Positions 1 to 7,269 of a stretch of DNA of 64,000 nucleotides are shown here, piece after piece. The position numbers and the translations under genes are program-made. Each line of letters starts with the position of its first letter. The stretch's first letter is position 1. Under the pieces are notes generated by a model. That model had not been told where the DNA came from. It ran no database searches and worked only from the letters and a program-made list of their open reading frames with translations. Source of the stretch: Streptomyces shenzhenensis (GTDB taxonomy: Bacteria > Actinomycetota > Actinomycetes > Streptomycetales > Streptomycetaceae); the NCBI RefSeq assembly GCF_003688995.1, contig NZ_PENI01000037.1:36455-100454 (forward strand), read 5' to 3'.

Positions 1-301
1 GGTAACCGGAGGCCTGCGCCGAGAAGTTGTCGGCGAATCCGCCGAAGTCGTCGGTCGAGGACCAGTCCACGGTCGGCATCAGCTTGTCGTGGTTGGGTGT
101 CTGGCCCGGCTTGAGCGTGCACAGCTTGCTGAGCGGAACCTGGGTGTCGAAGACGCGCAGGGTGACACCGGGTTCCTGGGGCGGGATGTCGGCGGGTGCG
201 GCGGCGGACGGGGGCGCGGCCGCTATCCCGCCCGCGAGGAAGCCGCCGACGAGCAGTGCGGTGAGCTGTCTTCGGGCGCGGCGGAACGGATGTGGATGCA
301 T
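1..301 (-). CDS. Secreted PA14-type protein, N-terminal fragment
   Basis: The gene runs off the left edge, so only the first 100 codons are visible. The ATG at 301 is preceded on the minus strand by GGAGG at a good distance. The N-terminus has several Arg residues and then a hydrophobic Ala/Gly-rich stretch ending in PPSAAA, which looks like a Sec signal peptide. The mature part contains QVPLSKLCTLKPGQTPN followed by DWSSTDDFGG and NFSAQASGY. I associate this pattern with the start of PA14 carbohydrate-binding domains in Streptomyces secreted proteins, often in front of ThuA or sorbosone-dehydrogenase domains. The catalytic part, if any, lies outside the window, so the overall function is open. 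Confidence 0.6.
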   Translation of the reverse strand, partial: MHPHPFRRARRQLTALLVGGFLAGGIAAAPPSAAAPADIPPQEPGVTLRVFDTQVPLSKLCTLKPGQTPNHDKLMPTVDWSSTDDFGGFADNFSAQASGY

Positions 302-666
302 CGGTCCTCCAGGACGGGACCGGAGGCCGCCGGATCGCACTCCGGTCGAGCTATACGGAAACGCGGGTGCTGATGCCGAAGAGTCGGTACGCCTACGGGT
401 GCGCCGTCACGCTAGGGGACTTCTGCCGAGTACGTCCATACTTTGTCATCAGTGAGTTCAAAGTCCGGCCGCCGCAGCCCAGTTGGATGCCCTCGGGATT
501 CGGTCGCAGGGGGTGCGGCCAACGCGGACACGCCGCCTCGTGCTCGGCTCGTCGAACGAGTCTCGGCACGGGGCGGCGTGCAACGCGGCATGAGCACGAA
601 AGGCCGTGGAAGACATATCACCGCGGGTCGGCGCCCAAAAGACGCGGACGCGACGGGGGGCGTGGC
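302..666. other. Intergenic gap between ung and the PA14-type gene
   Basis: No ORF here has convincing codon usage together with a ribosome binding site. The stretch must hold the promoter of the left-edge gene, and it holds the strong hairpin at 529-580 described separately. Confidence 0.5.
529..580 (-). terminator. Strong hairpin downstream of ung
   Basis: Arms 529-543 and 566-580 pair over 15 positions with only one G-T type mismatch, beginning CACGCCGCC and ending GGCGGCGTG. A second small hairpin (CTCGT/ACGAG, 548-560) sits in the loop. It lies about 85 bp after the ung stop and before the next minus-strand gene, where a factor-independent terminator is expected. No U-tract is present, which is common in Streptomyces. 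Confidence 0.5.
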
Positions 667-1344
667 CTACGGCAGGCGCCAGTCCACCGGCTGGGCGCCC
701 TGGCCGGTCAGCAGGTCGTTGGCCCGGCTGAACGGACGGGAGCCGAAAAAGCCACGGTCGGCCGACATCGGAGACGGGTGCGCGGACTCGATCGCCGGCA
801 GGTTCCCCAGCAGCGGCCGCAGATTACGCGCGTCACGGCCCCACAGGATCGACACCAGCGGCTTGCCGCGCCCGGCCAACGCGCGGATCGCCTGCTCGGT
901 GACCTCCTCCCAGCCCTTGCCGCGATGCGCACCGGGCTTGCGCGGGGCCGTCGTGAGCGCCCTGTTGAGCAGCAGTACGCCCTGCTGGGTCCACGGCGTC
1001 AGATCACCGTTCGACGGCCTGGGCAGCCCGAGGTCGGAGTGCATCTCCCGGAAGATGTTCTCCAGGCTGCCCGGCAAAGAACGCACCTCCGGCGAGACCG
1101 CGAAACTCAGCCCGATCGCCATCCCCGGCGTGGGATAAGGGTCCTGACCGACGATCAGGACGCGGACGTCGTCGAAGGGCTGCTGGAAAGCCCGCAGGAC
1201 ATTCGCCCCGGACGGCAGATACGTCCGGCCCGCCGCTATCTCGGCCCGCAGGAAGTCCCCCATCGCGGCGATCCGTTCGGCCACCGGCTCGAGAGCCTTC
1301 GCCCAGCCTGCTTCCACAAGTTCATGCAAAGGTCGTGCTGCCAC
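667..1344 (-). CDS. ung: Uracil-DNA glycosylase, family 1
   Basis: A base-excision repair enzyme that removes uracil from DNA. At 225 aa it has the normal family length. The water-activating motif GQDPYP lies at residues 66-71 (catalytic Asp68), GVLLLNRAL around 122-130 gives the conserved Asn, and HPSPMSA at 189-195 carries the second catalytic His. All active-site motifs are intact. The start is GTG at 1344 with only a weak purine run upstream. Streptomyces genomes often carry two ung genes. A decayed copy of this gene's 3' end lies on the opposite strand at about 1515-1668, so the locus seems to have held two. Confidence 0.95.
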   Translation of the reverse strand: MAARPLHELVEAGWAKALEPVAERIAAMGDFLRAEIAAGRTYLPSGANVLRAFQQPFDDVRVLIVGQDPYPTPGMAIGLSFAVSPEVRSLPGSLENIFREMHSDLGLPRPSNGDLTPWTQQGVLLLNRALTTAPRKPGAHRGKGWEEVTEQAIRALAGRGKPLVSILWGRDARNLRPLLGNLPAIESAHPSPMSADRGFFGSRPFSRANDLLTGQGAQPVDWRLP

Positions 1345-1514
1345 GGCGCGTCACTCTACTCGCACCCGCCGGTGCCGAGCACACGCGGGGAAGCCCCTGC
1401 ACACGGGCCGTCCCGCAGGCGCTACTCTCCTCCTCGTCGAGGTCTCCGAGCCGGTCGAGCAGATCACGTCACGCGACCGGTCGCCTGGAAGGAGCGGAGC
1501 TTGTTCCACCCAGT

Positions 1515-1668
1515 GCTCAAGCCACTCCGCCATGGTCATCATCCTCGGCCCGCCCTTCGTCCCCGATACTCAGCTCCCGGAATTCCCGCCTGTTCCCGCC
1601 CGTCCAGCCGGGCCGACGACCTGCCGATCCAGCAGGGGGGACAGCCGGTGGACCGGCGCCTGCCATGA
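1515..1668 (+). pseudogene. Remnant of a second ung 3' end
   Basis: Read on the plus strand, the last part translates to SRADDLPIQQGGQPVDRRLP and a stop. This closely matches the intact ung C-terminus SRANDLLTGQGAQPVDWRLP. The DNA of the last about 70 bp also aligns well with the intact gene read in reverse. Upstream, pieces resembling the KPL and HPSP regions occur but in different frames and with material missing, so the copy is frameshifted and internally deleted. Its stop TGA (1666-1668) overlaps the start ATG of the kinase gene (1665). Confidence 0.75.
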
Positions 1669-2642
1669 GCCGAACCGGGGCCGGGGCCGGATTCCTCGCC
1701 GTCGACTCGGGCGGTTCGGGGCTTCGCGTCACGGTCGGCGTGGCCGGACGGGGGCCGTCCGCCCAGCGGGAGTCCCGGGAGCCGATCAGAACCGGGGCGC
1801 GGGGCATCGATCCCGTACAGCTGATGGAGCAACTCCTGCCCCTGGTCCGCGCGTTGAGCGCCGAGACCGGAGTGACCGAGCCGGTCACGGCGGTCGTCGG
1901 CGCCGCCGGGTTCGCCACCCTGGGCGACGCCCTGCGCGCCGAACTGCCGGACGCCCTCATGCGGGAGTTCGGCGTGCGGTCCGTCGCGCTCGCCGCCGAC
2001 GCGGTGACCGCCTATGTGGGCGCCCTCGGGCCGCATCCCGGTGCGGTGGTGGCCGGCGGCACGGGGCTGATCGCCGTCGGCACCGACCTGACGGCCTGGC
2101 GACGGGCGGACGGCTGGGGCCATCTGCTCGGCGACTGCGGCGGCGGTGCCTGGATCGGCCGGGCCGGCCTTGAGGCGGCGCTGCGCGCCCACGACGGGCG
2201 GGACGGCGGCTCCGCAGCGCTGCGGGCCTGCGCCGAGGAGCGGTTCGGCCCGCTGTCCGGGCTGCCCGGCCTGCTCTATCCGCGCTCCGACCGGCCGGCG
2301 GTCCTCGCCTCCTTCGCGCCCCAGGTGGCCGCCTGCGCGGCGCGGGACACGGTCGCGGCGGGCATCCTGCGCGCGGCGGCCCGGCACATCGCCGAGTCCG
2401 CTGCGGCGGTCTGCCCGGCGTCGGGCGAGCCCCGAGTGGCCCTCACCGGCGGCCTGTTCCGGATGGGCGACCCGCTTCTCGTCCCGCTGGCGGAGGAGTT
2501 GGCCGAGCGGCTGCCGCACGCGCCGCGGGTGCCCGCCCAGGGCGATCCGCTGTACGGCGCGGTGCGGATCGCCACGGACCTCGCGACCGGACGGCTCACC
2601 CTGCCGAGCGAGGAGAAGATGCTGTACGTGGTGACCCGCTGA
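1665..2642 (+). CDS. BadF/BcrA-type kinase, N-acetylglucosamine kinase-like
   Basis: A 325-aa member of the actin-like ATPase fold, BadF/BadG/BcrA/BcrD group, which includes N-acetylglucosamine kinases. The N-terminal phosphate-binding loop is AVDSGGSG (about residues 12-19). A second glycine-rich segment reads VAGGTGLIAVG, and GWGHLLGDCGGGAWIGR corresponds to the canonical GWGxxLGDEGSGxWIG motif. Here the acidic Glu is Cys, which may alter activity or substrate. The C-terminal LTGGLFRMGD is the adenosine motif. No Shine-Dalgarno lies close to the ATG. The start overlaps the stop of the ung remnant, suggesting it was once translated by coupling to that gene. GlcNAc as substrate is inferred from the family only. 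Confidence 0.8.
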   Translation: MSRTGAGAGFLAVDSGGSGLRVTVGVAGRGPSAQRESREPIRTGARGIDPVQLMEQLLPLVRALSAETGVTEPVTAVVGAAGFATLGDALRAELPDALMREFGVRSVALAADAVTAYVGALGPHPGAVVAGGTGLIAVGTDLTAWRRADGWGHLLGDCGGGAWIGRAGLEAALRAHDGRDGGSAALRACAEERFGPLSGLPGLLYPRSDRPAVLASFAPQVAACAARDTVAAGILRAAARHIAESAAAVCPASGEPRVALTGGLFRMGDPLLVPLAEELAERLPHAPRVPAQGDPLYGAVRIATDLATGRLTLPSEEKMLYVVTR

Positions 2643-2862
2643 GCGCTCCGCTGGACTTGCCGCGCTGTGCCGTCGGTCGTCCGCGGCACCATCGTGGCTG
2701 GTCGCGTAGTTCCCCGGGATCCTTCGGGGCGCTGTCGAACCGCAGCGCGGACAGGGCGCGCATCTGATCCGTACGTAACTCATCAGACAAAACCGGACGT
2801 ATACCGCTCACCTGCACCCTCCCCGAACAGGGAAGCCCAGGAAGCCAGTAACATGCGGCGCC

Positions 2863-3786
2863 ATGAGCTCCCCCACTGGACCCGTGTCCGGCCTGCCCGT
2901 ACGAATGCCGCGACCCCGCCAGCCGGGACGGCACCGCCGCCCCGAACCGCTGGTGGCTCCCGAGGGCGCGCCCGCGCTCGTCCTCGCGGTGCCGGGCACG
3001 CCCAGCGCCACCACGCGCGGCCTCGCCGAGGAGGTCGTGAGCATCGCCCGCTCCGAGCTGCCCGGCCTGGACGCGCGGATCGGGTACGTGGACGGCGACG
3101 ACTCGGAGTTCCCCACGCTCCAGTCCGTGCTGACGCGGTCCGCCGACGAGCGAACCGCCCGCCATGAGCAGGCCGTCGCCGCCGGTGCCGAGGTCAAGGA
3201 GCCCGAGGGCCCGGTGGCCGTCGTCGTCCCGCTGCTGGCAGGACCGGACAGCGCGCTGCTGCGCCAGGTCCGCCAGGCCGTGATGGAGAGCAAGGTCGCC
3301 GCCGAGCTGACGGACGTGCTCGGCCCGCACCCGCTGCTCGCCGAGGCGCTGCACGTGCGCCTGTCCGAGGCGGGTCTGGCCCGCGCCGACCGGGCGCGCC
3401 TGTTCACCGTGGCGACCGCGGCGGACGGCATCATCCTGGCCTCCGTGGGCGGTGACGAGGCCGTGCAGGCGGCCGGCATCACCGGCATGCTGCTCGCCGC
3501 GCGCCTGGCCGTGCCGGTGATGGCGGCGGCCCTTGACCAGGACGGCTCGATCAACTCCGTCGCCGAGCAGCTGCGTTCCTCGGGCTCGCAGCAGCTGGCG
3601 CTGGCGCCGTATCTGATCGGCCCCGAGATCGACCCGGGCCTGCTGACGGCGGCCGCCGCCGAGGCGGACTGCGCCACCGCGGAGGCGCTCGGCGCGTACC
3701 CGGCGATCGGCAAGCTCGCCCTGGCCCGGTACACGACGGCGCTGGGCATCACCCCGCAGCAGCCGCAGGGCACCCCGGCCCGCTGA
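2863..3786 (+). CDS. CbiX-like sirohydrochlorin chelatase family protein
   Basis: A 307-aa protein with two CbiX-type halves. The first half opens with ALVLAVPGTP where true chelatases have a catalytic His (typically HGS), so that His is missing. The second half keeps GPHPLLAEAL, containing the His seen in ferro/cobalto-chelatases. The family inserts Fe or Co into sirohydrochlorin, but the missing His argues against normal catalysis, and many Streptomyces carry such divergent paralogues. The first 30 residues are basic and Pro-rich. The gene is monocistronic, starts at ATG 2863 after a 220-bp spacer, and is followed by a strong terminator. Confidence 0.75.
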   Translation: MSSPTGPVSGLPVRMPRPRQPGRHRRPEPLVAPEGAPALVLAVPGTPSATTRGLAEEVVSIARSELPGLDARIGYVDGDDSEFPTLQSVLTRSADERTARHEQAVAAGAEVKEPEGPVAVVVPLLAGPDSALLRQVRQAVMESKVAAELTDVLGPHPLLAEALHVRLSEAGLARADRARLFTVATAADGIILASVGGDEAVQAAGITGMLLAARLAVPVMAAALDQDGSINSVAEQLRSSGSQQLALAPYLIGPEIDPGLLTAAAAEADCATAEALGAYPAIGKLALARYTTALGITPQQPQGTPAR

Positions 3787-3803
3787 CCCGGCGCTCGCAC
3801 CTC

Positions 3804-3837
3804 GCAGGGCCCGCTCCCGTTCCGGAGCGGGCCCTGC
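3804..3837. terminator. Bidirectional terminator, perfect 14-bp stem
   Basis: GCAGGGCCCGCTCC (3804-3817) and its exact inverse (3824-3837) flank a 6-nt loop. It sits between two convergent genes, the CbiX-like gene ending at 3786 and the lactonase ending at 3897, so it can stop transcription from both sides. Confidence 0.85.
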
Positions 3838-3896
3838 GCCGCATCGGGGCCCAGCCGGTCAGGTCGGAGCGGGCGCCGGTCAGGTCGGAGCGCGTG

Positions 3897-4928
3897 TCAG
3901 TCGAAGACCGCGCAGGAGGCGGCGGGCACGTCCACCGAGCCGTCGTAGCGGGGCAGTCCGCTCTCCTGGTCGACCGCGAACCAGGTGACGTTCCCGGAGC
4001 GCTCGTTGGCCGCGTACAGGAAGCCCCCGCTCTCGGCCAGCGCGCGCGGCCAGTGGCCGCCGCAGGGCACCGTGCCGGTCAGCCTCAGCCCCTCGCCCTC
4101 GACGGCGAACACGGACAGGACGTCCTCACCACGGGTCGCGGTCCACACGAACCGACCGTCGGGCGAGACGACGATGCCCGACGGATAGGCGTCACCGGCC
4201 GGCGCGCCCGGCAGGACCGGCGTCTCGGTCAGCGGCCGCAGAGCACCGGTCTCGGCGTCCCAGCGGCACACGGTGACGGTCGGGGTCAGCTCGTTGACGA
4301 CGTAGGCGGACGCCCCGTCCGGGTGGAAGGCGAGGTGGCGGGGGCCGCAGCCGGGGCGCAGGGCGATCTCGCGGTGCAGCGCGGGCGTTCCCCCGTCCAG
4401 GGTGCACACCCGCACCGAGTCCGTGCCGAGGTCGACGCTGACGGCCCAGCGGCCGCTCGGGTCCGGCTGCACCTGATGGGCGTGCGGGCCGCGCTGGCGC
4501 CGCTCGTGCGGGCCCCCGCCGACATGCTGGAGCACCCCGGACCGGGCACCGGCCAGGGCGCCGTCGGCGCGCACGGGCACCGCGGTGACGCTCCCGGAGC
4601 CGTAGTTGGCGGTGAGCACGTGCCCGGCGTACAGGCTCAGATGGGTGGGTCCGCTGCCGCCGACCGGCACCGGGGGTCCGGCCAGCACCGGCTTGTCGCC
4701 CTTGACCCGGTACGCGGCGACCGCACCGTCGGCCGTCTCGCTGACGGCGTACAGCGTGTCCCCGTCGGGCGACAGGGCCAGGTACGACGGATCGGGGACG
4801 CCGTCGACGCTGCCGAGCACGGCGAGCGCGCCGGTGTCCGGGTGGACGGCGGCCGTCACCAGCCCGGGCCCGCCCGCCGCCGTGAACGACCCGATGAAGG
4901 CCCTGCGTCGCCTGTAGCCGTCTGCCAC
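3897..4928 (-). CDS. Lactonase family beta-propeller protein (6-phosphogluconolactonase-like)
   Basis: I chose the GTG at 4928, giving 343 aa, because GAGGGG lies 6-7 nt upstream and the length fits the family. The frame stays open upstream to 5162, but that part has no homology-like character. The protein shows repeated propeller blades with motifs such as LALSPDGDTLYAV, LAFHPDGASAYVV and IVVSPDGRFVWTA. The family is the YbhE/lactonase_7 seven-bladed propeller, whose best-known member hydrolyses 6-phosphogluconolactone. Many members have unknown substrates. No signal peptide is obvious, so it is probably cytoplasmic. A DasR-type palindrome lies about 56 bp upstream, suggesting control by amino-sugar status. 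Confidence 0.85.
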   Translation of the reverse strand: MADGYRRRRAFIGSFTAAGGPGLVTAAVHPDTGALAVLGSVDGVPDPSYLALSPDGDTLYAVSETADGAVAAYRVKGDKPVLAGPPVPVGGSGPTHLSLYAGHVLTANYGSGSVTAVPVRADGALAGARSGVLQHVGGGPHERRQRGPHAHQVQPDPSGRWAVSVDLGTDSVRVCTLDGGTPALHREIALRPGCGPRHLAFHPDGASAYVVNELTPTVTVCRWDAETGALRPLTETPVLPGAPAGDAYPSGIVVSPDGRFVWTATRGEDVLSVFAVEGEGLRLTGTVPCGGHWPRALAESGGFLYAANERSGNVTWFAVDQESGLPRYDGSVDVPAASCAVFD

Positions 4929-5285
4929 CGCTGTCCCCTCTCGTGCGTGCCGCGTCCGGGGCTGACGGTAGCAGTCGATCAATAACGGTCTAGACCAAGC
5001 CCGCCGGTCAGGCGCCTTCCGGACGACGTCCCGGCCGCTGTCCGAGACCACGAGCGGAAGCACTGCCCGGCCCGGCGCCTCATCCCCGCACCATCCGCGC
5101 GGCGGAGCCGAGGCGGGGTCGCCACCCGAGCGGAGCAGTACGGCTGTTCGGCTGTGGGACACGGCGCGGGCCCCGCCTCACGGACATGCGGGGCCGGTCG
5201 GCGGTCCGCTGCGGCGCGGGTCCGGCGCGCGGGGCGCGGCGGCTGTTCCTAGCGTGGTCGCAGGACAGCACAGGAAGGCGCTCGT
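4929..5285. other. Divergent promoter region, lactonase and MFS gene
   Basis: This 357-bp spacer holds the DasR-like site at 4984-4999. Near 5247-5285 it holds a CTAGCGT element that may be a -10 box, followed by AGGAAGG in front of a 39-codon ORF. I see no other gene in it. Confidence 0.5.
4984..4999. promoter_or_regulatory. DasR-type operator (dre-like)
   Basis: AACGGTCTAGACCAAG contains the perfect 10-bp palindrome GGTCTAGACC (4987-4996). The known DasR-responsive element is close to ACTGGTCTAGACCACT, so the central 11 positions match. It is placed about 56-71 bp upstream of the lactonase start, which suits a repressor. DasR is the GntR-family repressor of GlcNAc and chitin metabolism in Streptomyces and is released by glucosamine 6-phosphate. 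The match is read by eye and binding is inferred. Confidence 0.65.
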
Positions 5286-5405
5286 ATGCCCACCGACCCG
5301 CTCCCCCCGCACCGGCAGCCCGGGCTGTCCCACTGCGTCCCCACCGTCCCCGCCGTGCTCACCGGTCCCGGCGCCCGGCGGCCCGGCCCACTCGGGTCCC
5401 CATGA
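5286..5405 (+). CDS. Small upstream ORF coupled to the MFS gene (39 aa)
   Basis: An ATG at 5286 with AGGAAGG 8-10 nt upstream opens a 39-codon frame whose TGA (5403-5405) overlaps the ATG of the MFS gene (5402) as ATGA. The peptide is rich in Pro, Gly and Arg and resembles nothing I know. The MFS start itself has no good ribosome binding site, so this ORF may deliver ribosomes to it. It could be a regulatory leader or a true small protein. Codon bias is not informative at this length. Confidence 0.45.
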   Translation: MPTDPLPPHRQPGLSHCVPTVPAVLTGPGARRPGPLGSP

Positions 5406-6820
5406 CCACCGTCCAGGCGCGGGAGACCGAGCCCGTCGCGGACGAACGGCGCTGGAAGGCGCTGGCGGTCTGTCTGACGGCGGGCTTCATGACCCTGCTC
5501 GACACGTCGATCGTGAACGTCGCCCTGCCCTCGATGGAACGCGGGCTGCGCGCCGCCCAGGCCGATCTGTCCTGGGTGGCCTCCGGCTACGCCCTCACCT
5601 ACGGCCTGTTCCTCGTGCCCGCCGGACGGCTAGGCGATCTGCGGGGCCGCCGCCAGGTCTTCCTCACCGGTGTCGGGTTGTTCACGCTGGCCTCGGCGGC
5701 CTGCGGGCTGGCCCCGACGGGCACCTGGCTGGTGGTGTTCCGGCTGCTGCAGGGCATGGCGGGCGGCCTGATCGCGCCCCAGACGTCGGGGCTGATCCAG
5801 CAGCTGTTCCAGGGCTCCGAACGGGCCCGCGCCTTCGCCGCGTTCGGCAGCGTCGTCGCCGTCTCGACGGCGGTCGGACCGCTGGCGGGCGGTCTGCTGA
5901 TCGAGCTGTCCGGCAGTTGGCGCTGGGTGTTCTACGTCAACCTGCCGATCGGTGTGGCGGTGTTCGCGGCGGCGCTGCGGCTGCTGCCGAACACCGCGCC
6001 GCGGGGGAACGCCGGTGAGGGGTTCGACGTACCGGGGGTGCTGCTGCTCGGCTTCGGCGCGCTCGCGCTGATGCTGCCGCTGGTGCAGGAACAGGCGTGG
6101 CCCGGCCGCGGCAAGTGGGCCCTGGTCCCGGTGGCCGTGCTGCTGCTGGTGCTGTTCTGTGCGTGGGAGCGGCGGCAGGGCGGGCTCGGCCGGGGCCCGC
6201 TCGTGGATCTGCGGCTGTTCGCACTGCGGTCGTTCTCGCTGGGCGCGCTGCTGAGCCTCATGTACTTCGCCGGCTTCACCTCGGTGTTCTTCGTCTACAC
6301 CCTGTTCCTGCAGAACAGCCTGGGCTACAGCGCGCTGGCCGCGGGGATGGCCGCGATGCCGTTCGCGGTCGGCTCGGCGGTGGCGGCGCTGGCCGGCGGC
6401 CGGCTGGTGGTACGCCACGGCCGCAGGCTGGTGGTGCTGGGGCTGGCCGGGGTGGCACTGGGGCTGGTGGGCACCATGGTGGCCGTGCAGCGGGTGCCGG
6501 GCGTGGGGTGGGCGGCGGCGCTGCCGCTGCTCGTCGCCGGGGTCGGCTCCGGTCTGACCGTCTCCCCCAACACCACGCTGACGCTCGCCCGGGTGCCGGT
6601 GCGCCGGGCCGGGGCGGCCGGCGGGGTGCTGCAGACCGGACAGCGGATCGGATCCGCGGCCGGCATCGCTGCCGTGGGAGCGGTCTACTTCGCACACCTC
6701 GCCAACCACGGGCGAGCCGTGGACGCACTCCGGCTGAGCCTCGCCGCCTCACTCGTGTTCGTCCTGGCCGGACTGACCCTCGCCCTCGCCGACCTACGCG
6801 ACCCCGCACCGCACGACTGA
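5402..6820 (+). CDS. DHA2-family MFS drug efflux transporter, 14 TM
   Basis: A 472-aa membrane protein of the EmrB/QacA type (DHA2, proton-coupled multidrug efflux). TM1 contains LLDTSIVNVALPSM, the hallmark DHA2 motif D1. GRLGDLRGRR is the loop 2-3 motif A, and GPLAGGLLIE with WRWVFYVNLPIG marks TM5-6 with motif C and the typical DHA2 segment. About 14 hydrophobic segments can be counted. The start ATG at 5402 overlaps the stop of a small upstream ORF. The substrate is unknown and no TetR-type regulator is adjacent. Its 3' end (from about 6636) is repeated twice downstream. Confidence 0.9.
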   Translation: MTTVQARETEPVADERRWKALAVCLTAGFMTLLDTSIVNVALPSMERGLRAAQADLSWVASGYALTYGLFLVPAGRLGDLRGRRQVFLTGVGLFTLASAACGLAPTGTWLVVFRLLQGMAGGLIAPQTSGLIQQLFQGSERARAFAAFGSVVAVSTAVGPLAGGLLIELSGSWRWVFYVNLPIGVAVFAAALRLLPNTAPRGNAGEGFDVPGVLLLGFGALALMLPLVQEQAWPGRGKWALVPVAVLLLVLFCAWERRQGGLGRGPLVDLRLFALRSFSLGALLSLMYFAGFTSVFFVYTLFLQNSLGYSALAAGMAAMPFAVGSAVAALAGGRLVVRHGRRLVVLGLAGVALGLVGTMVAVQRVPGVGWAAALPLLVAGVGSGLTVSPNTTLTLARVPVRRAGAAGGVLQTGQRIGSAAGIAAVGAVYFAHLANHGRAVDALRLSLAASLVFVLAGLTLALADLRDPAPHD

Positions 6821-7269
6821 CCGGCCGCCACGCGCCGGTAGCCGCCGGCAGCTGCGAACCGGACAGCGGATCGGCTCTGCCGCCAGCATCGCCGCCGTGG
6901 GAGCGGTCTACTTCGCACACCTCGCCAACCACGGGCGAGCCGTGGACGCACTCCGACTGGGCCTCGCCGCCTCACTCGTGTTCGTCCTGGCCGGACTGAC
7001 CCTCGCCCTCGCCGACCTACGCGACCCCGCACCGCACGACTGACCGATCGCCACGCGCCGGTAGCCGCCGACAGCTGCGAACCGGACAGCGGATCGGCTC
7101 TGCCGCCAGCATCGCCGCCGTGGGAGCGGTCTACTTCGCACACCTCGCCAACCACGGGCGAGCCGTGGACGCACTCCGACTGGGCCTCACCGCCTCACTC
7201 GTGTTCGTCCTGGCCGGACTGACCCTCGCCCTCGCCGACCTACGCGACCCCGGGCAGCGGATCGGCTAG
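6821..7269 (+). repeat. Two extra tandem copies (223-bp period) of the MFS gene 3' end
   Basis: After the MFS stop at 6820 the last part of the gene is repeated twice. For example, the segment at 6691 in the gene recurs at 6914 and 7137, a period of 223 bp. By eye the two downstream units differ at about 4 positions in 208. The gene copy matches the second unit almost exactly over its last 150 bp and is more diverged before that. The last unit ends at about 7251 and runs into a 16-bp stub of a further unit. Because 223 is not a multiple of three and each unit carries the stop, the copies are not coding. The stretch lies between the MFS gene and the convergent LysR-like gene. Confidence 0.9.

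Noticed and set aside
412..621. 69-codon minus-strand frame between ung and the left-edge gene
   Set aside because: It covers the strong hairpin at 529-580, has no ribosome site and has no recognisable sequence.
4929..5162. N-terminal extension of the lactonase by 78 codons
   Set aside because: The extension has no family character and crosses the DasR-like operator. GTG 4928 has a good ribosome site and gives the normal length.
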